A stretch of 64,000 nucleotides of DNA from Nonomuraea candida (GTDB taxonomy: Bacteria; Actinomycetota; Actinomycetes; Streptosporangiales; Streptosporangiaceae): NCBI RefSeq assembly GCF_000725485.1, contig NZ_JOAG01000003.1, positions 1 to 64,000 on the forward strand. The letters run 5' to 3'. The notes beneath the pieces were generated by a model. The model did no database searches, was not told the DNA's origin, and was given only the letters and a program-made list of their open reading frames with translations. Below, in pieces: positions 27,475-34,779 of this stretch (position 1 is its first letter; each line of letters starts with the position of its first letter). The position numbers were made by a program, and so were the translations under genes.

Positions 27475-28337
27475 GCCTGTCGCTCAACCAGTGGACGACG
27501 CGGCAGTGGTCGCTGCCCGACGCCGTGGACGGCTGCGTACGGCACGGCCTGGAGGCGATCGGGCTGTGGCGGGAGAAGGTCGCCGAGACGGGGCTGGCGG
27601 AGAGCGTCAAGCTCGTGCGGGCGGCCGGGCTGCGGGTGTCGTCGTTGTGCCGGGGCGGCTTCCTCACCGCGGGCGGCCTGCCGGGCGAGGAGGGCCGCAC
27701 GGCCTTCGCGCGCGCGCTGGAGGACAACCGGCGGGCCATCGACGAGGCGGCCGAGCTGGCAGCCGCCTGCCTGGTGCTGGTGGTGGGCGGGCTGCCCGGG
27801 GTCAGGCCCGGCGAGGCGCTGCCCGCCTCCGGCTTCACCCGCGACCTGGCCGGGGCTCGTGAGCGGGTGGCCGAGGCGCTGGCGGAGCTGGCCCCGTACG
27901 CCGGGGAGCGCGGGGTCAAGCTGGCCCTGGAGCCGCTGCACCCGATCTACTGCCCGGACCGCGCGGTGCTGTCCACGCTGGGCCAGGCGCTCGACCTGAG
28001 CCTGCCGTACCCGGAGGAGCAGGTCGGCGTGGTGGTGGACACCTTCCACGTGTGGTGGGACCCGAGCCTGTTCGCCGACATCGCGCGGGCCGGGAGCCGG
28101 ATCGCCTCCTACCAGGTGTGCGACTACCTGCACCCGCTGCCGGCCGACGTGCTGCTCGGGCGGGGCATGATGGGCGACGGGGTGATCGACTTCGCGCCGA
28201 TCACGCGGGCGGTCCTGGCCGCCGGGTACGCCGGGGACGTCGAGGTGGAGATCTTCAACGCCGACGTCTGGGCCGCCGATCCCGACGAGGTCGTGGCCAC
28301 GATGAAGGCCCGCTACGAGGACGTCGTCCTCTCCTGA
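27471..28337 (+). CDS. Sugar phosphate isomerase/epimerase (AP endonuclease 2 fold)
   Basis: This 288-aa TIM-barrel protein is of the xylose-isomerase-like/IolE-IolI type, acting on keto sugars or inosose intermediates. Metal-site stretches include KLALEPLHPIYCPDR (Glu), VGVVVDTFHVWWDP (Asp/His), YQVCDYLHPLP and VEVEIFNADVW (Glu). The overlap GTGA with the DUF993 gene shows coupling. It is the last gene of the operon, since a strong terminator follows. Confidence 0.88.
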   Translation: MSLSLNQWTTRQWSLPDAVDGCVRHGLEAIGLWREKVAETGLAESVKLVRAAGLRVSSLCRGGFLTAGGLPGEEGRTAFARALEDNRRAIDEAAELAAACLVLVVGGLPGVRPGEALPASGFTRDLAGARERVAEALAELAPYAGERGVKLALEPLHPIYCPDRAVLSTLGQALDLSLPYPEEQVGVVVDTFHVWWDPSLFADIARAGSRIASYQVCDYLHPLPADVLLGRGMMGDGVIDFAPITRAVLAAGYAGDVEVEIFNADVWAADPDEVVATMKARYEDVVLS

Positions 28338-28340
28338 TCC

Positions 28341-28376
28341 CGCGCGGGGGCGGCGTCGGGTCGCCGCCCCCGCGCG
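28341..28376 (+). terminator. Strong terminator of the sugar operon
   Basis: A perfect 15-bp stem, CGCGCGGGGGCGGCG with CGCCGCCCCCGCGCG, encloses the loop TCGGGT four bases after the stop at 28337. Confidence 0.9.
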
Positions 28377-28449
28377 ACTTGCCGGACGAGGCGGCGTTCC
28401 GGCGCAGGCGGCACCCGCCACAGGCGGCACCCCGCCGGGAGCGGCACCC

Positions 28450-28534
28450 CGTCACGAGCGGCACCCCGTCACGAGCGGCACCCCGTCACGAGCGGCACCC
28501 CGTCACGAGCGGCACCCCGTCACGAGCGGCACCC
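28450..28534. repeat. Five perfect 17-bp units over the LuxR regulator stop
   Basis: CGTCACGAGCGGCACCC is repeated five times exactly, starting at 28450. Degenerate units extend back to about 28405. The response regulator's stop (TCA at 28503-28505) lies in unit 4, so its last 11 codons are repeat sequence. A decayed copy of the coding stretch GAGGCGGCGTTCC lies on the far side, at about 28389. Confidence 0.93.
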
Positions 28535-29153
28535 AGATGAGGCGGCGTTCCATCGCGGCGACCACGGCCGCCGCCCGGTTGTCCACGCCGAGCTTGGCGA
28601 AGACGTGCTTGAGGTGGGTCTTGACCGTGGTCTCGCTGATCAGCAGCGCCCGCGCGACCTCCTTGTTCGCGGCCCCGCGCGCGATGAGCCGCAACACCTC
28701 CAGCTCCCGGGGGCTGGGCGCCGCCGCCGGGGTCCTCCTGGGCGCGAGGTGGTCGATGAGCTGCGAGGTGATCCGCTGCGCCAGCACCCGCCCGCCGGCC
28801 GCCGCCGTGCGCACGGCCGCCTGGAGCTCCTCGCGCGGCGCGTCCTTGAGCAGGTAGCCCGCCACCCCGGCGGCCAGCGCCCGCGACACGTCCGCGTCGG
28901 TGTCGTACGTGGTCAGCACCACGACCCGGATCTCCGGATGATCGACGGCCAGCCGCTCCACCGCGCCCACCCCGTCGAGCCCCGGCATGCGCAGGTCCAT
29001 CAGCACCACGTCGGGCGCGGTCGCCCTGGCCATGGCCAGCGCCTCGTGCCCGTCGCCCGCCTCGGCGACCACCTCGATGCCGGGCACGCCGTCGAAGATG
29101 CCGCGCAGCCCGTCGCGGACCACGGGATGGTCGTCGACGATCATCAGACGCAC
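28503..29153 (-). CDS. NarL/LuxR-type response regulator
   Basis: This 216-aa regulator has a receiver domain (about 1-120) with the phospho-acceptor Asp53 in VVLMDLRMPG, Thr in VVLTTYDTD and Lys in YLLKDAPREE. A LuxR-type DNA-binding domain follows at about 145-205 (SPRELEVLRLIARGAANKEV, ISETTVKTHLKHVFAKLGV). GTG 29153 gives MRLMIVDDHP; an ATG three codons later is also possible. It overlaps the kinase gene. Its C-terminal tail WVPLVTGCRS is encoded by a tandem repeat rather than by conserved sequence. Confidence 0.92.
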   Translation of the reverse strand: MRLMIVDDHPVVRDGLRGIFDGVPGIEVVAEAGDGHEALAMARATAPDVVLMDLRMPGLDGVGAVERLAVDHPEIRVVVLTTYDTDADVSRALAAGVAGYLLKDAPREELQAAVRTAAAGGRVLAQRITSQLIDHLAPRRTPAAAPSPRELEVLRLIARGAANKEVARALLISETTVKTHLKHVFAKLGVDNRAAAVVAAMERRLIWVPLVTGCRS

Positions 29154-30235
29154 GGGATGCTCACGCACAACGCGGTCCCTTCCCCCGGTGCCGATTCCAC
29201 GGTCACCGTACCGCCGGAGCGGGCGGCCCGCTCGCGCATGGCGACCAGCCCGTACCCGCTCGCCGGGGCGGCCGGGTCGAAGCCCGTGCCGTCGTCGAGC
29301 ACGTCCAGGGTGACCTCCTCGTCCATGTACGACAGGGTCAGGACGACGCGGCCGGCCCGGGCGTGCCTGGCCACGTTCGCCAGCCCTTCCTGGGCCGCGC
29401 GCAGCAGCGTGATCTCCGCCTCCTCGGGCAGCCGGCGCGGCTCGCCGTCCACGGAGAGCGTCGCGGGCACGCCGGTCGCGGCCGACCAGCGCTCGGCGAC
29501 GCCCGCCAGCGCCTGGTCCAGCCGGGCGCGTTCCAGCGGCTCGGGGCGCAGCGCGTCCACCGAGCGCCTGGCCTCGTTGAGGCTGTCGCGGGCCAGCCTC
29601 TTGGCCGCCGAGATGCGCTTGCGCACCGTCTCCGGGTCGTCGCCGCCCTGCTCGGCCGCTTCGAGCTGGGCGATGATGCCGCTGAAGCCCTGGGCGAGGG
29701 TGTCGTGGATCTCCCTGGCCAGCCGGGCCCGCTCCTCCAGCGCGCCCACGACGCGGCTCTGCTCGCTGTGCCTGATGAGGTGCCTGGCGAACACCCCCAT
29801 GATCGTCGCCAGCGTGGTGTTGCCCACCAGGAAGCCCAGCACGGCGGGGTTCTCGGGCAGCGCCTCCGCCACCCCGCCGGCCAGGGCGGACGACAGCACG
29901 AGCAGCATCGCGCCGGCGTAGCCCCATCGGCCGGGCAGCAGCAGGTAGGGCAGCGGGACCAGGCCGAACAGCATCATCTCGTACGCGTCGTGCAGCCTGA
30001 CGAGCACGAAGTCGAGCACGATCAGCACCAGCAGGTGCCAGGCCATGGGGTTGAGCCGTTCGAGGAGGGCGGGGGGCCGGCGCGCGACGAAGAAGGCGTA
30101 CCAGCCGGCCATGAGGGCGGCCAGGGCGAGCACGGCGGGGTCGGGCCCGTTCTCCAGGAGCGCGATCGCCGTCGCGACCCCGAGGCAGGTGTAGAAGAGC
30201 AGGTGGAAGATGCGCACCCAGCCTGCCTCGTCCAT
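29144..30235 (-). CDS. NarL-family sensor histidine kinase
   Basis: This 363-aa membrane kinase has four to six transmembrane helices in residues about 8-150, then a HisKA_3 dimerisation domain with the phospho-acceptor His177 in LAREIHDTLAQGFSG, and an ATPase domain (AAQEGLANVARHARAG for the N box, LDVLDDGTGFDP for the D box, GYGLVAMRERAARSGG for the G box). No large extracytoplasmic sensor is present, so it probably senses within the membrane. It lies between the exporter genes and its regulator, which fits control of the exporter. Confidence 0.92.
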   Translation of the reverse strand: MDEAGWVRIFHLLFYTCLGVATAIALLENGPDPAVLALAALMAGWYAFFVARRPPALLERLNPMAWHLLVLIVLDFVLVRLHDAYEMMLFGLVPLPYLLLPGRWGYAGAMLLVLSSALAGGVAEALPENPAVLGFLVGNTTLATIMGVFARHLIRHSEQSRVVGALEERARLAREIHDTLAQGFSGIIAQLEAAEQGGDDPETVRKRISAAKRLARDSLNEARRSVDALRPEPLERARLDQALAGVAERWSAATGVPATLSVDGEPRRLPEEAEITLLRAAQEGLANVARHARAGRVVLTLSYMDEEVTLDVLDDGTGFDPAAPASGYGLVAMRERAARSGGTVTVESAPGEGTALCVSIPCV

Positions 30236-30238
30236 CGA

Positions 30239-30937
30239 TCACTCCCAGCGGAACAACGCGACCGCCAGGGCGGTGCCGAGGATGATTATCCCGGAAATGA
30301 GAAGAAAGGTAGTGATTGACGGGGTTCCGGCCCAGCTATCCCGGAGCGCGGTCACAGCCTGGGTCAGCGGGAGATACTCCCCCATCTCGCGCAGCTCCCC
30401 TGCCAGGCCCTCGCGCGGGATGGCGGCCCCGGCCAGGAAGATCATCGGGAACATGACGAGCAGCCCGATCAGCTCCGCCGTACGGGCGCGGGGCGCGACG
30501 GCGGCGATCACGAACCCGATGGCGTAGCACATCAGCGCGGACAGCACGAAGGCCAGCGCCAGCGCGGCCGGGTGCGCGGGCGGCGCCACCCCGAACCCGA
30601 GCACCGCCACGCCGCCCACGATCACCGCGCCGGCCAGGCCCATCACGAGCTGCGCCGCGATCTGCCCGGTGAGCAGCACGAGCGGGGAGACGGGGGTGGT
30701 GGCCAGGCGGCGCAGCACCTTGCGCTCCCGGTAGGTGCCCATGACCGCCGGCAGGGTGGCGATGCCGCCGATGGCCAGGATCATCGCCAGGTACCCCGGC
30801 ACGAAGATCTCCAGGTCGTCCGAGCCGCTGTTGAGCACGAGCAGCATGGCCGGGAACGCCACCATGAAGAACAGGCTGCCGGGGTCCCTGAACAGCAACC
30901 GCAGCTCCGACCCCGACAAACTCCTGAAGGCTCTCAT
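30239..30937 (-). CDS. ABC-2 type transporter permease
   Basis: This 232-aa permease has six hydrophobic segments (for example FMVAFPAMLLVLNSG, YLAMILAIGGIATLPAVMGT, LLVMFPMIFLAGAAI) and the ABC-2 family motif RERKVLRRLATTPVSPL. It forms the membrane half of a drug- or lipid-exporting ABC transporter with the ATPase encoded immediately upstream; the two overlap by 4 nt (ATGA). It ends three bases before the kinase start, so the four genes form one unit. Confidence 0.9.
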   Translation of the reverse strand: MRAFRSLSGSELRLLFRDPGSLFFMVAFPAMLLVLNSGSDDLEIFVPGYLAMILAIGGIATLPAVMGTYRERKVLRRLATTPVSPLVLLTGQIAAQLVMGLAGAVIVGGVAVLGFGVAPPAHPAALALAFVLSALMCYAIGFVIAAVAPRARTAELIGLLVMFPMIFLAGAAIPREGLAGELREMGEYLPLTQAVTALRDSWAGTPSITTFLLISGIIILGTALAVALFRWE

Positions 30938-31647
30938 CGCCGCTCCTCCGCCAGTGCCAGGTAGGCCTCCTCCAGGGAGCCGGTGCCCGTCCGGCCGGTG
31001 AGCTCGCGCGGCGTGCCGAGCGCCGCGATCCGGCCCCGCCGGAACACCGCGACCCGGTCGCACAGCTCCTCGGCCTCGTCCATGAAGTGGCTCACGAGCA
31101 CCACCGTGGTGCCGGACGCCTTGAGGTCGCCGATGAGCGTCCACGTCTCGCGCCTGGCCACGGGGTCGAGGCCGGTGGTCAGCTCGTCGAGCACCACCAG
31201 CTCCGGCCCGCCGACCAGGGCCAGCGCGAGCTTGAGCCGCTGCTTCTGGCCGCCGGACAGGTCACCGTACGCCTTGCCGCCGAGGTGGCCGAGGTCCCAG
31301 CGCTCCATCACCTCCCGCCAGTCGCCGGGCCGGTCGTACAGGGTGGCGAACACGCGCATCGCCTCGGCCACCCTCATGCGGTCGGGCAGCTCGCCCTCCT
31401 GCAGTTGCACCCCCATGCGCCGGGCGACGGCCCGGCGGCGGCGCGCCGGGTCCTCGCCCAGCACGCGCACCCGGCCCCGGTCCGGCCTGCGCAGCCCGAC
31501 CAGGCATTCCACCGTGGTGGTCTTGCCCGCGCCGTTGTGCCCCAGCACGCCGAACGTCTCGCCTCTCTTCACCGCGAACGTCACCCCGTCCACGGCGCGG
31601 GTGTCCCCGTAACTCTTGCTGAGGTCCTCGACCTCGATCACCGTCAT
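30934..31647 (-). CDS. ABC transporter ATP-binding protein (DrrA-like)
   Basis: This 237-aa ATPase has Walker A GHNGAGKTT (about residues 36-44), the Q-loop in MGVQLQEGELPDR, signature LSGGQKQRLKLALAL, Walker B LVVLDELTTGLDP and the switch His in VLVSHFMDEAE. It resembles multidrug-export ATPases of the DrrA/NatA group. ATG 31647 (MTVIEVEDLSKSYG) is the conserved start. A 9-bp-arm inverted repeat lies 53 bp upstream and may bind the linked response regulator. Confidence 0.92.
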   Translation of the reverse strand: MTVIEVEDLSKSYGDTRAVDGVTFAVKRGETFGVLGHNGAGKTTTVECLVGLRRPDRGRVRVLGEDPARRRRAVARRMGVQLQEGELPDRMRVAEAMRVFATLYDRPGDWREVMERWDLGHLGGKAYGDLSGGQKQRLKLALALVGGPELVVLDELTTGLDPVARRETWTLIGDLKASGTTVVLVSHFMDEAEELCDRVAVFRRGRIAALGTPRELTGRTGTGSLEEAYLALAEERR

Positions 31648-31699
31648 GCCCCGAGCCTCGCGCGCCGTCGCGCCGGGCGGCATCGCCCGATCGTGCACC

Positions 31700-31725
31700 C
31701 GGCATCCTCCATCCGAAGGATGCCG
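31700..31725. promoter_or_regulatory. Inverted repeat upstream of exporter operon
   Basis: CGGCATCCT (31700-31708) and AGGATGCCG (31717-31725) are perfect 9-bp arms around eight bases. The spacing and symmetry suit a dimer of the NarL-type regulator encoded in the same operon, although an RNA hairpin is possible. Confidence 0.6.
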
Positions 31726-31843
31726 CCCCGGCCCGCACGCGGCCCGCCTCCCCCGGGACCGGCGAGACAGCAGCCCTTCGAACCGGCTCAGAACCGGGCC
31801 ACCGCGCACACGCCGCACCCAGGACGACAGGTTTGCAGAGCGG

Positions 31844-32128
31844 CTACCGGGCGTCTCCTTCCAGGAGGGCGTTCCACAGGCGCTCGGCCTCCGTGGGGCG
31901 CATCCACGGGCTCTCGCTGACGCGGGTGCCCTTGGCCGTTCTGTCGGTGCGGCGGATGTGGGCCAGGCCGCCCGCCGCGCACAGCTCGTAGGAGGTGGGT
32001 TCGTGGTCGCAGGTGTGGGCGCGGACCCGGACGGTGACCGACCTGCCCGCCGGGCGGGACCAGTCGATCCGGGCGTGTCCCTCCTTCGGGGGCTCGGGGT
32101 GCGGGCCGTGGAAGTCCTCGGTGCTCAT
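31844..32128 (-). CDS. Small hypothetical protein
   Basis: This 94-aa hydrophilic protein has a core SVTVRVRAHTCDHEPTSYEL followed by AAGGLAHIRRTDRTA and a tryptophan-containing tail (SPWMRPTEAERLWNALLEGD). GGGAGG sits five bases before ATG 32128. It has two cysteines and no recognised domain. It may form a pair with the hypothetical gene immediately upstream on the same strand (ends 32272), from which it is separated by a stop-spanning repeat. Confidence 0.65.
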   Translation of the reverse strand: MSTEDFHGPHPEPPKEGHARIDWSRPAGRSVTVRVRAHTCDHEPTSYELCAAGGLAHIRRTDRTAKGTRVSESPWMRPTEAERLWNALLEGDAR

Positions 32129-32184
32129 GCCGACCTCCCATGGGGTCGTGACGTACGTTTCTCCGGGCGGGGCAGGGGTCCCGG

Positions 32185-32285
32185 ACGGGTGGGTCAGCCG
32201 GGCGCCGGCGTACCGGGCGATGGGTCAGCCAGCGGGACGGCGGACCCGGCGGGGGTTCGCGGGCGGGTGGGTCAGCCGGAGGGAC
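32185..32285. repeat. Three copies of a gene end, including the stop
   Basis: GGGTCAGCC occurs at 32192, 32223 and 32270, each followed by a decayed copy of the same GC-rich segment ending near CGTAYCGGGC. The copy at 32270 holds the real stop of the gene at 32272 (minus strand). The others are its downstream images, 31 and 47 bp apart. Confidence 0.75.
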
Positions 32286-32676
32286 GACGTATCGGGCAGG
32301 GGTGGGTGACGTGTCGGTTGGGGCAGCAGACCACGCCGATGGTGGCGAACCGGCCGCCTTGCAGCCATTCGCCCCATTGCGCGTCCACCCCTCGGGCCAG
32401 CAGGTCGGCGGCGGTCTCCACCCGCTCCTCCAGCGGCACGCCTTCCGGCCGGAGCAGGGCGTCGCGGGCCTTGGCGTACTCGGCGGCCATCCAGCCGGCG
32501 GCCCGGCCGGGCTCGTCGAAGGTGGCGGCGATGCGGGAGGCGGGCTTGGCCAGCCAGTCGCCGGTGCGCATCGGCGGCAGCAGCGAGGAGGGGAAGTCGG
32601 GCGAGCTCGGCCGGCGTCCGGCCTCCTCGCCGCGCTCGGCTCCCGGGCCGGTCCACTGGTAGGCGTGCCAATGCAT
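32272..32676 (-). CDS. Hypothetical protein
   Basis: This 134-aa soluble protein begins MHWHAYQWTGPGAERG and contains AGWMAAEYAKARDALLRPEG, followed by DLLARGVDAQWGEWLQGGRF and a CCPNRH segment. No family is recognised. Codon use matches its neighbours. Its 3' end is part of a repeated segment. It is preceded by a hairpin at 32708-32745 that probably ends the DUF397 transcript. Confidence 0.65.
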   Translation of the reverse strand: MHWHAYQWTGPGAERGEEAGRRPSSPDFPSSLLPPMRTGDWLAKPASRIAATFDEPGRAAGWMAAEYAKARDALLRPEGVPLEERVETAADLLARGVDAQWGEWLQGGRFATIGVVCCPNRHVTHPCPIRRPSG

Positions 32677-32707
32677 GGTCGGGCGCTCCCGTAGAGTCCA
32701 GGGGGAT

Positions 32708-32745
32708 GGCGGCCCCTGTCTGCTTGGATCAGGCAGGGACCGCCG
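32708..32745 (-). terminator. Hairpin downstream of the DUF397 gene
   Basis: GGCGGCCCCTGTCTG can pair with CAGGCAGGGACCGCC (13 Watson-Crick pairs plus G-U) around a short loop. It lies 18 bases beyond the DUF397 stop. Confidence 0.65.
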
Positions 32746-32762
32746 TCCTTCGGGGGTGACGC

Positions 32763-32978
32763 TCAGATAGTGGCGACTCCGGCCGCGCGAAGCTCGTCAC
32801 CGGTGAAACGGAGGGTCCCGGCGTCCGGGTTCTTCGAGTCACGCACCGCGAAGGCATCCGATACGCCGGGGATCGGGGCGATCAGGACACAGCTCTCGCC
32901 GTCCTCGTTCTGCTGATTCCCGCCACACAGCCTGGTGAACGGCACCTCACCGAGGTCACTGCCGTACAGATCCGTCAA
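32763..32978 (-). CDS. DUF397 family protein
   Basis: This 71-aa protein has the DUF397 pattern: CGGNQQNEDGESCVLIAP then AFAVRDSKNPDAGTLRFTGDE. In actinomycetes DUF397 proteins usually accompany an XRE-type regulator with an antitoxin-like or developmental role (BldB-like systems). Here no XRE gene is adjacent; instead a short winged-helix gene is divergent across a 171-bp spacer with ACCT-based palindromes. The arrangement suggests an alternative partner. Confidence 0.85.
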   Translation of the reverse strand: MTDLYGSDLGEVPFTRLCGGNQQNEDGESCVLIAPIPGVSDAFAVRDSKNPDAGTLRFTGDELRAAGVATI

Positions 32979-33082
32979 GTGATCGTCCTTTCCTGAAGGT
33001 CAGGCACCGAGCGCGATTTTGCGTCGGTCGCGACTCAGCCACAACTCTTCGTGGCCGGTGCGTCACGAGAATACATCATAGG

Positions 33083-33106
33083 ACCTTAGGTGACCTTACA
33101 AAAGGT
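33083..33106. promoter_or_regulatory. Overlapping ACCT/AGGT palindromes
   Basis: ACCTTAGGT (33083-33091), AGGTGACCT (33088-33096) and ACCTTACAAAAGGT (33093-33106) overlap in the spacer between the DUF397 and winged-helix genes. Such arrays of half-sites suggest a binding site for a dimeric regulator, possibly the adjacent GntR protein. Confidence 0.55.
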
Positions 33107-33149
33107 AGCCGAGAGTCATAGCAGGTTGGTCGTCCCCTAGTGTCGTCTT

Positions 33150-33398
33150 ATGTCTTTGCAGGATAAAAGCGACCGCATCGACCACAACGGGCCGAAGCTC
33201 GTCTGGCAGCAGGTCATGGAAGACGTAGAAGCCGAGATCACCTCTGGACGCCTCGCTTCAGGCGCACGGATGCCCACTGAGCTCGAAATGGCGAGCCAAT
33301 ACGGCGTATCCCGCGTGACCGTCCGCCGCGCTATCAAGGAACTGGCCGGGCGCAACCTGCTGATCGTCGTCCACGGCCGGGGGACGTTCGTTTCCTGA
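33150..33398 (+). CDS. GntR-type winged-helix protein without effector domain
   Basis: This 82-aa protein is a complete GntR DNA-binding domain: VWQQVMEDVEAEITSGRLAS, then PTELEMASQYGVSRVTVRRA and the wing VVHGRGTFVS. It ends exactly where a HutC/GntR protein would continue into a UTRA effector domain. The next gene in the same frame encodes a UTRA domain, separated only by TGA (33396-33398) and 48 bases. It may be a natural split regulator or a nonsense mutation. The start has no ribosome binding site and may be leaderless. Confidence 0.8.
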   Translation: MSLQDKSDRIDHNGPKLVWQQVMEDVEAEITSGRLASGARMPTELEMASQYGVSRVTVRRAIKELAGRNLLIVVHGRGTFVS

Positions 33399-33446
33399 AG
33401 GTCCTGCGGCGGGCACAATGGCGCCGAACCCGGAGAGGTGGGAGCG

Positions 33447-33989
33447 ATGGACCCGGCAGGCTGGATCGACACCTCAGCCCCCTACGTCCGGCCCGGGCGG
33501 GAAGGGGCGGCCGATGCGTGGAGTGAGGAGGCCGCGCGGCGGGGGCACGTGGGCACGAACGAGCTGCGGGAGGTCGGCGAGATCACGGCGCCCGACGACA
33601 TCGCCCGCGACCTGGGCATCGAGGGCGAGCGGCACGTGGTGGTGCGGCGTCGCCTGGTGCTGCTGGACGGCGTGCCGATCGAGCTGGCCGATTCCTACTA
33701 CCCGGTCTCCATCGCTCGCGGCACGCCACTGGCTCAGCCAGGCAAGATCCGTGGCGGTGCGGTGCGGCTGCTCGCCGACCTGGGCCACCGGGCGCGCAGG
33801 GTCGAGGAGACGGTGAGTGCCCGGCCGGCCACGGCGACGGAGCGCGACCTGCTCCGCCTCGGCCCGACGGACTGGGTGCTGGTGCTCCGTCGCGTCAGCC
33901 ACGACGAAGCCGGCACCCCGTACGAGAGCACCGTGATGACGATGGTCGCCGAGGGGCGCGAGCTGCGATACGAACACGAGGAAGGCTGA
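33447..33989 (+). CDS. UTRA effector-domain protein
   Basis: This 180-aa protein is a stand-alone UTRA domain, the ligand-sensing half of HutC-type GntR regulators. It shows VVVRRRLVLLDGVPIELADS, YYPVSIARGTPLA and RVEETVSARPATATERDLL. ATG 33447 is preceded by GAGAGG and GGGAG, so it can be translated independently. The N-terminus DPAGWIDTSAPYVRPG looks like a native start region rather than a random truncation. It lies in the same frame as the winged-helix gene before it. Confidence 0.82.
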   Translation: MDPAGWIDTSAPYVRPGREGAADAWSEEAARRGHVGTNELREVGEITAPDDIARDLGIEGERHVVVRRRLVLLDGVPIELADSYYPVSIARGTPLAQPGKIRGGAVRLLADLGHRARRVEETVSARPATATERDLLRLGPTDWVLVLRRVSHDEAGTPYESTVMTMVAEGRELRYEHEEG

Positions 33990-33991
33990 AA

Positions 33992-34726
33992 GTGGCGAGA
34001 CGGACCGACAGCCGGCCTCGACACCAGCAGGTGGCGGCGGACCTGCGGGCGCAGATCATGTCCGGGCTCCTGCCCGCCGGTGCGCAACTGCCCTCGACGC
34101 CCCAGCTCGCGGAGCAGTACGAATGCGCCCCCGCGACCATCCAGGGGGCGATGAAGCTCCTGAAGGACGAACGCTTCCTGGAAGGCCGGCCGGGCAAGGG
34201 CGTGTTCGTACGCCGGCGGCAACCCTTCATCGTCACCGCCACCGCGTACAAGACTCCCGAGCCGGGCGGCTACAGCTACGACCTCCTGCACGTGGGCGAG
34301 GTGGCGCCCCCGGCCGACGTGGCGCACGCGCTCGGCCTGCGGGACGGCGAGCGCTGCGTGGAGCGGCACCGCATCATGCTGCACGCCGGCGACCCGATCG
34401 AGCTCTCGTGGTCCTACTACCCCCTGTCCATCGCCGAGGGGACTCCCCTGGCCGCGCGCGCAAGGATCAGCGGTGGAGCCCCGAGAGCGCTCGCCGGCCT
34501 GGGCTTCCCTGAGCGGACGTTCGAGGATCGTGTCTCGGTGCGGCAACCCCGCACCGAAGAGGTCGTCATGCTCGACCTGCCGGCGGACGTGCCGGTCATC
34601 AGGCAGTTCCGGGTGGTCCGCAGTGATGGCGGGCGGCCGGTCGAGGCGTCGGTCCTGATCAAGGGTGGTCACCTGTTCGAAGTGATGTACCGGCAGCAGG
34701 CCGAGCCCGGGGCCGGAGCACCCTGA
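33992..34726 (+). CDS. GntR-family regulator (HutC type) with UTRA domain
   Basis: This 244-aa full-length regulator has a winged helix (about residues 10-75; QVAADLRAQIMSGLLPAGAQ, QLAEQYECAPATIQGAMKLL, GKGVFVRRR) and a UTRA domain (about 90-235; RCVERHRIMLHAGDPIELSW, YYPLSIAEGTPLA). It starts two bases after the preceding stop, so it is co-expressed with the split pair, to which it is related. The UTRA halves share the WSYYPLSIAEGTPLA-like segment, suggesting duplication. The ligand is unknown. Confidence 0.9.
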   Translation: MARRTDSRPRHQQVAADLRAQIMSGLLPAGAQLPSTPQLAEQYECAPATIQGAMKLLKDERFLEGRPGKGVFVRRRQPFIVTATAYKTPEPGGYSYDLLHVGEVAPPADVAHALGLRDGERCVERHRIMLHAGDPIELSWSYYPLSIAEGTPLAARARISGGAPRALAGLGFPERTFEDRVSVRQPRTEEVVMLDLPADVPVIRQFRVVRSDGGRPVEASVLIKGGHLFEVMYRQQAEPGAGAP

Positions 34727-34779
34727 CCCAGCTCCCGGAAAATCGCTACAAAAGGGACGGCCGGCGCTAGGGTGATCGC

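Noticed and set aside
25166..28337. Natural-product biosynthetic cluster
   Set aside because: There are no core biosynthetic enzymes. The genes and the LacI-type operator fit sugar or polyol catabolism.
28450..28534. CRISPR-like array
   Set aside because: The 17-bp units are contiguous with no spacers and overlap a gene end; no cas genes are present. The same reasoning applies to 13213-13324 and 16471-16526.
33396..33398. Sequencing error creating the stop in the GntR gene
   Set aside because: It cannot be excluded, but the downstream part has its own ribosome binding site and start-like N-terminus, so it is reported as two genes with the doubt stated.
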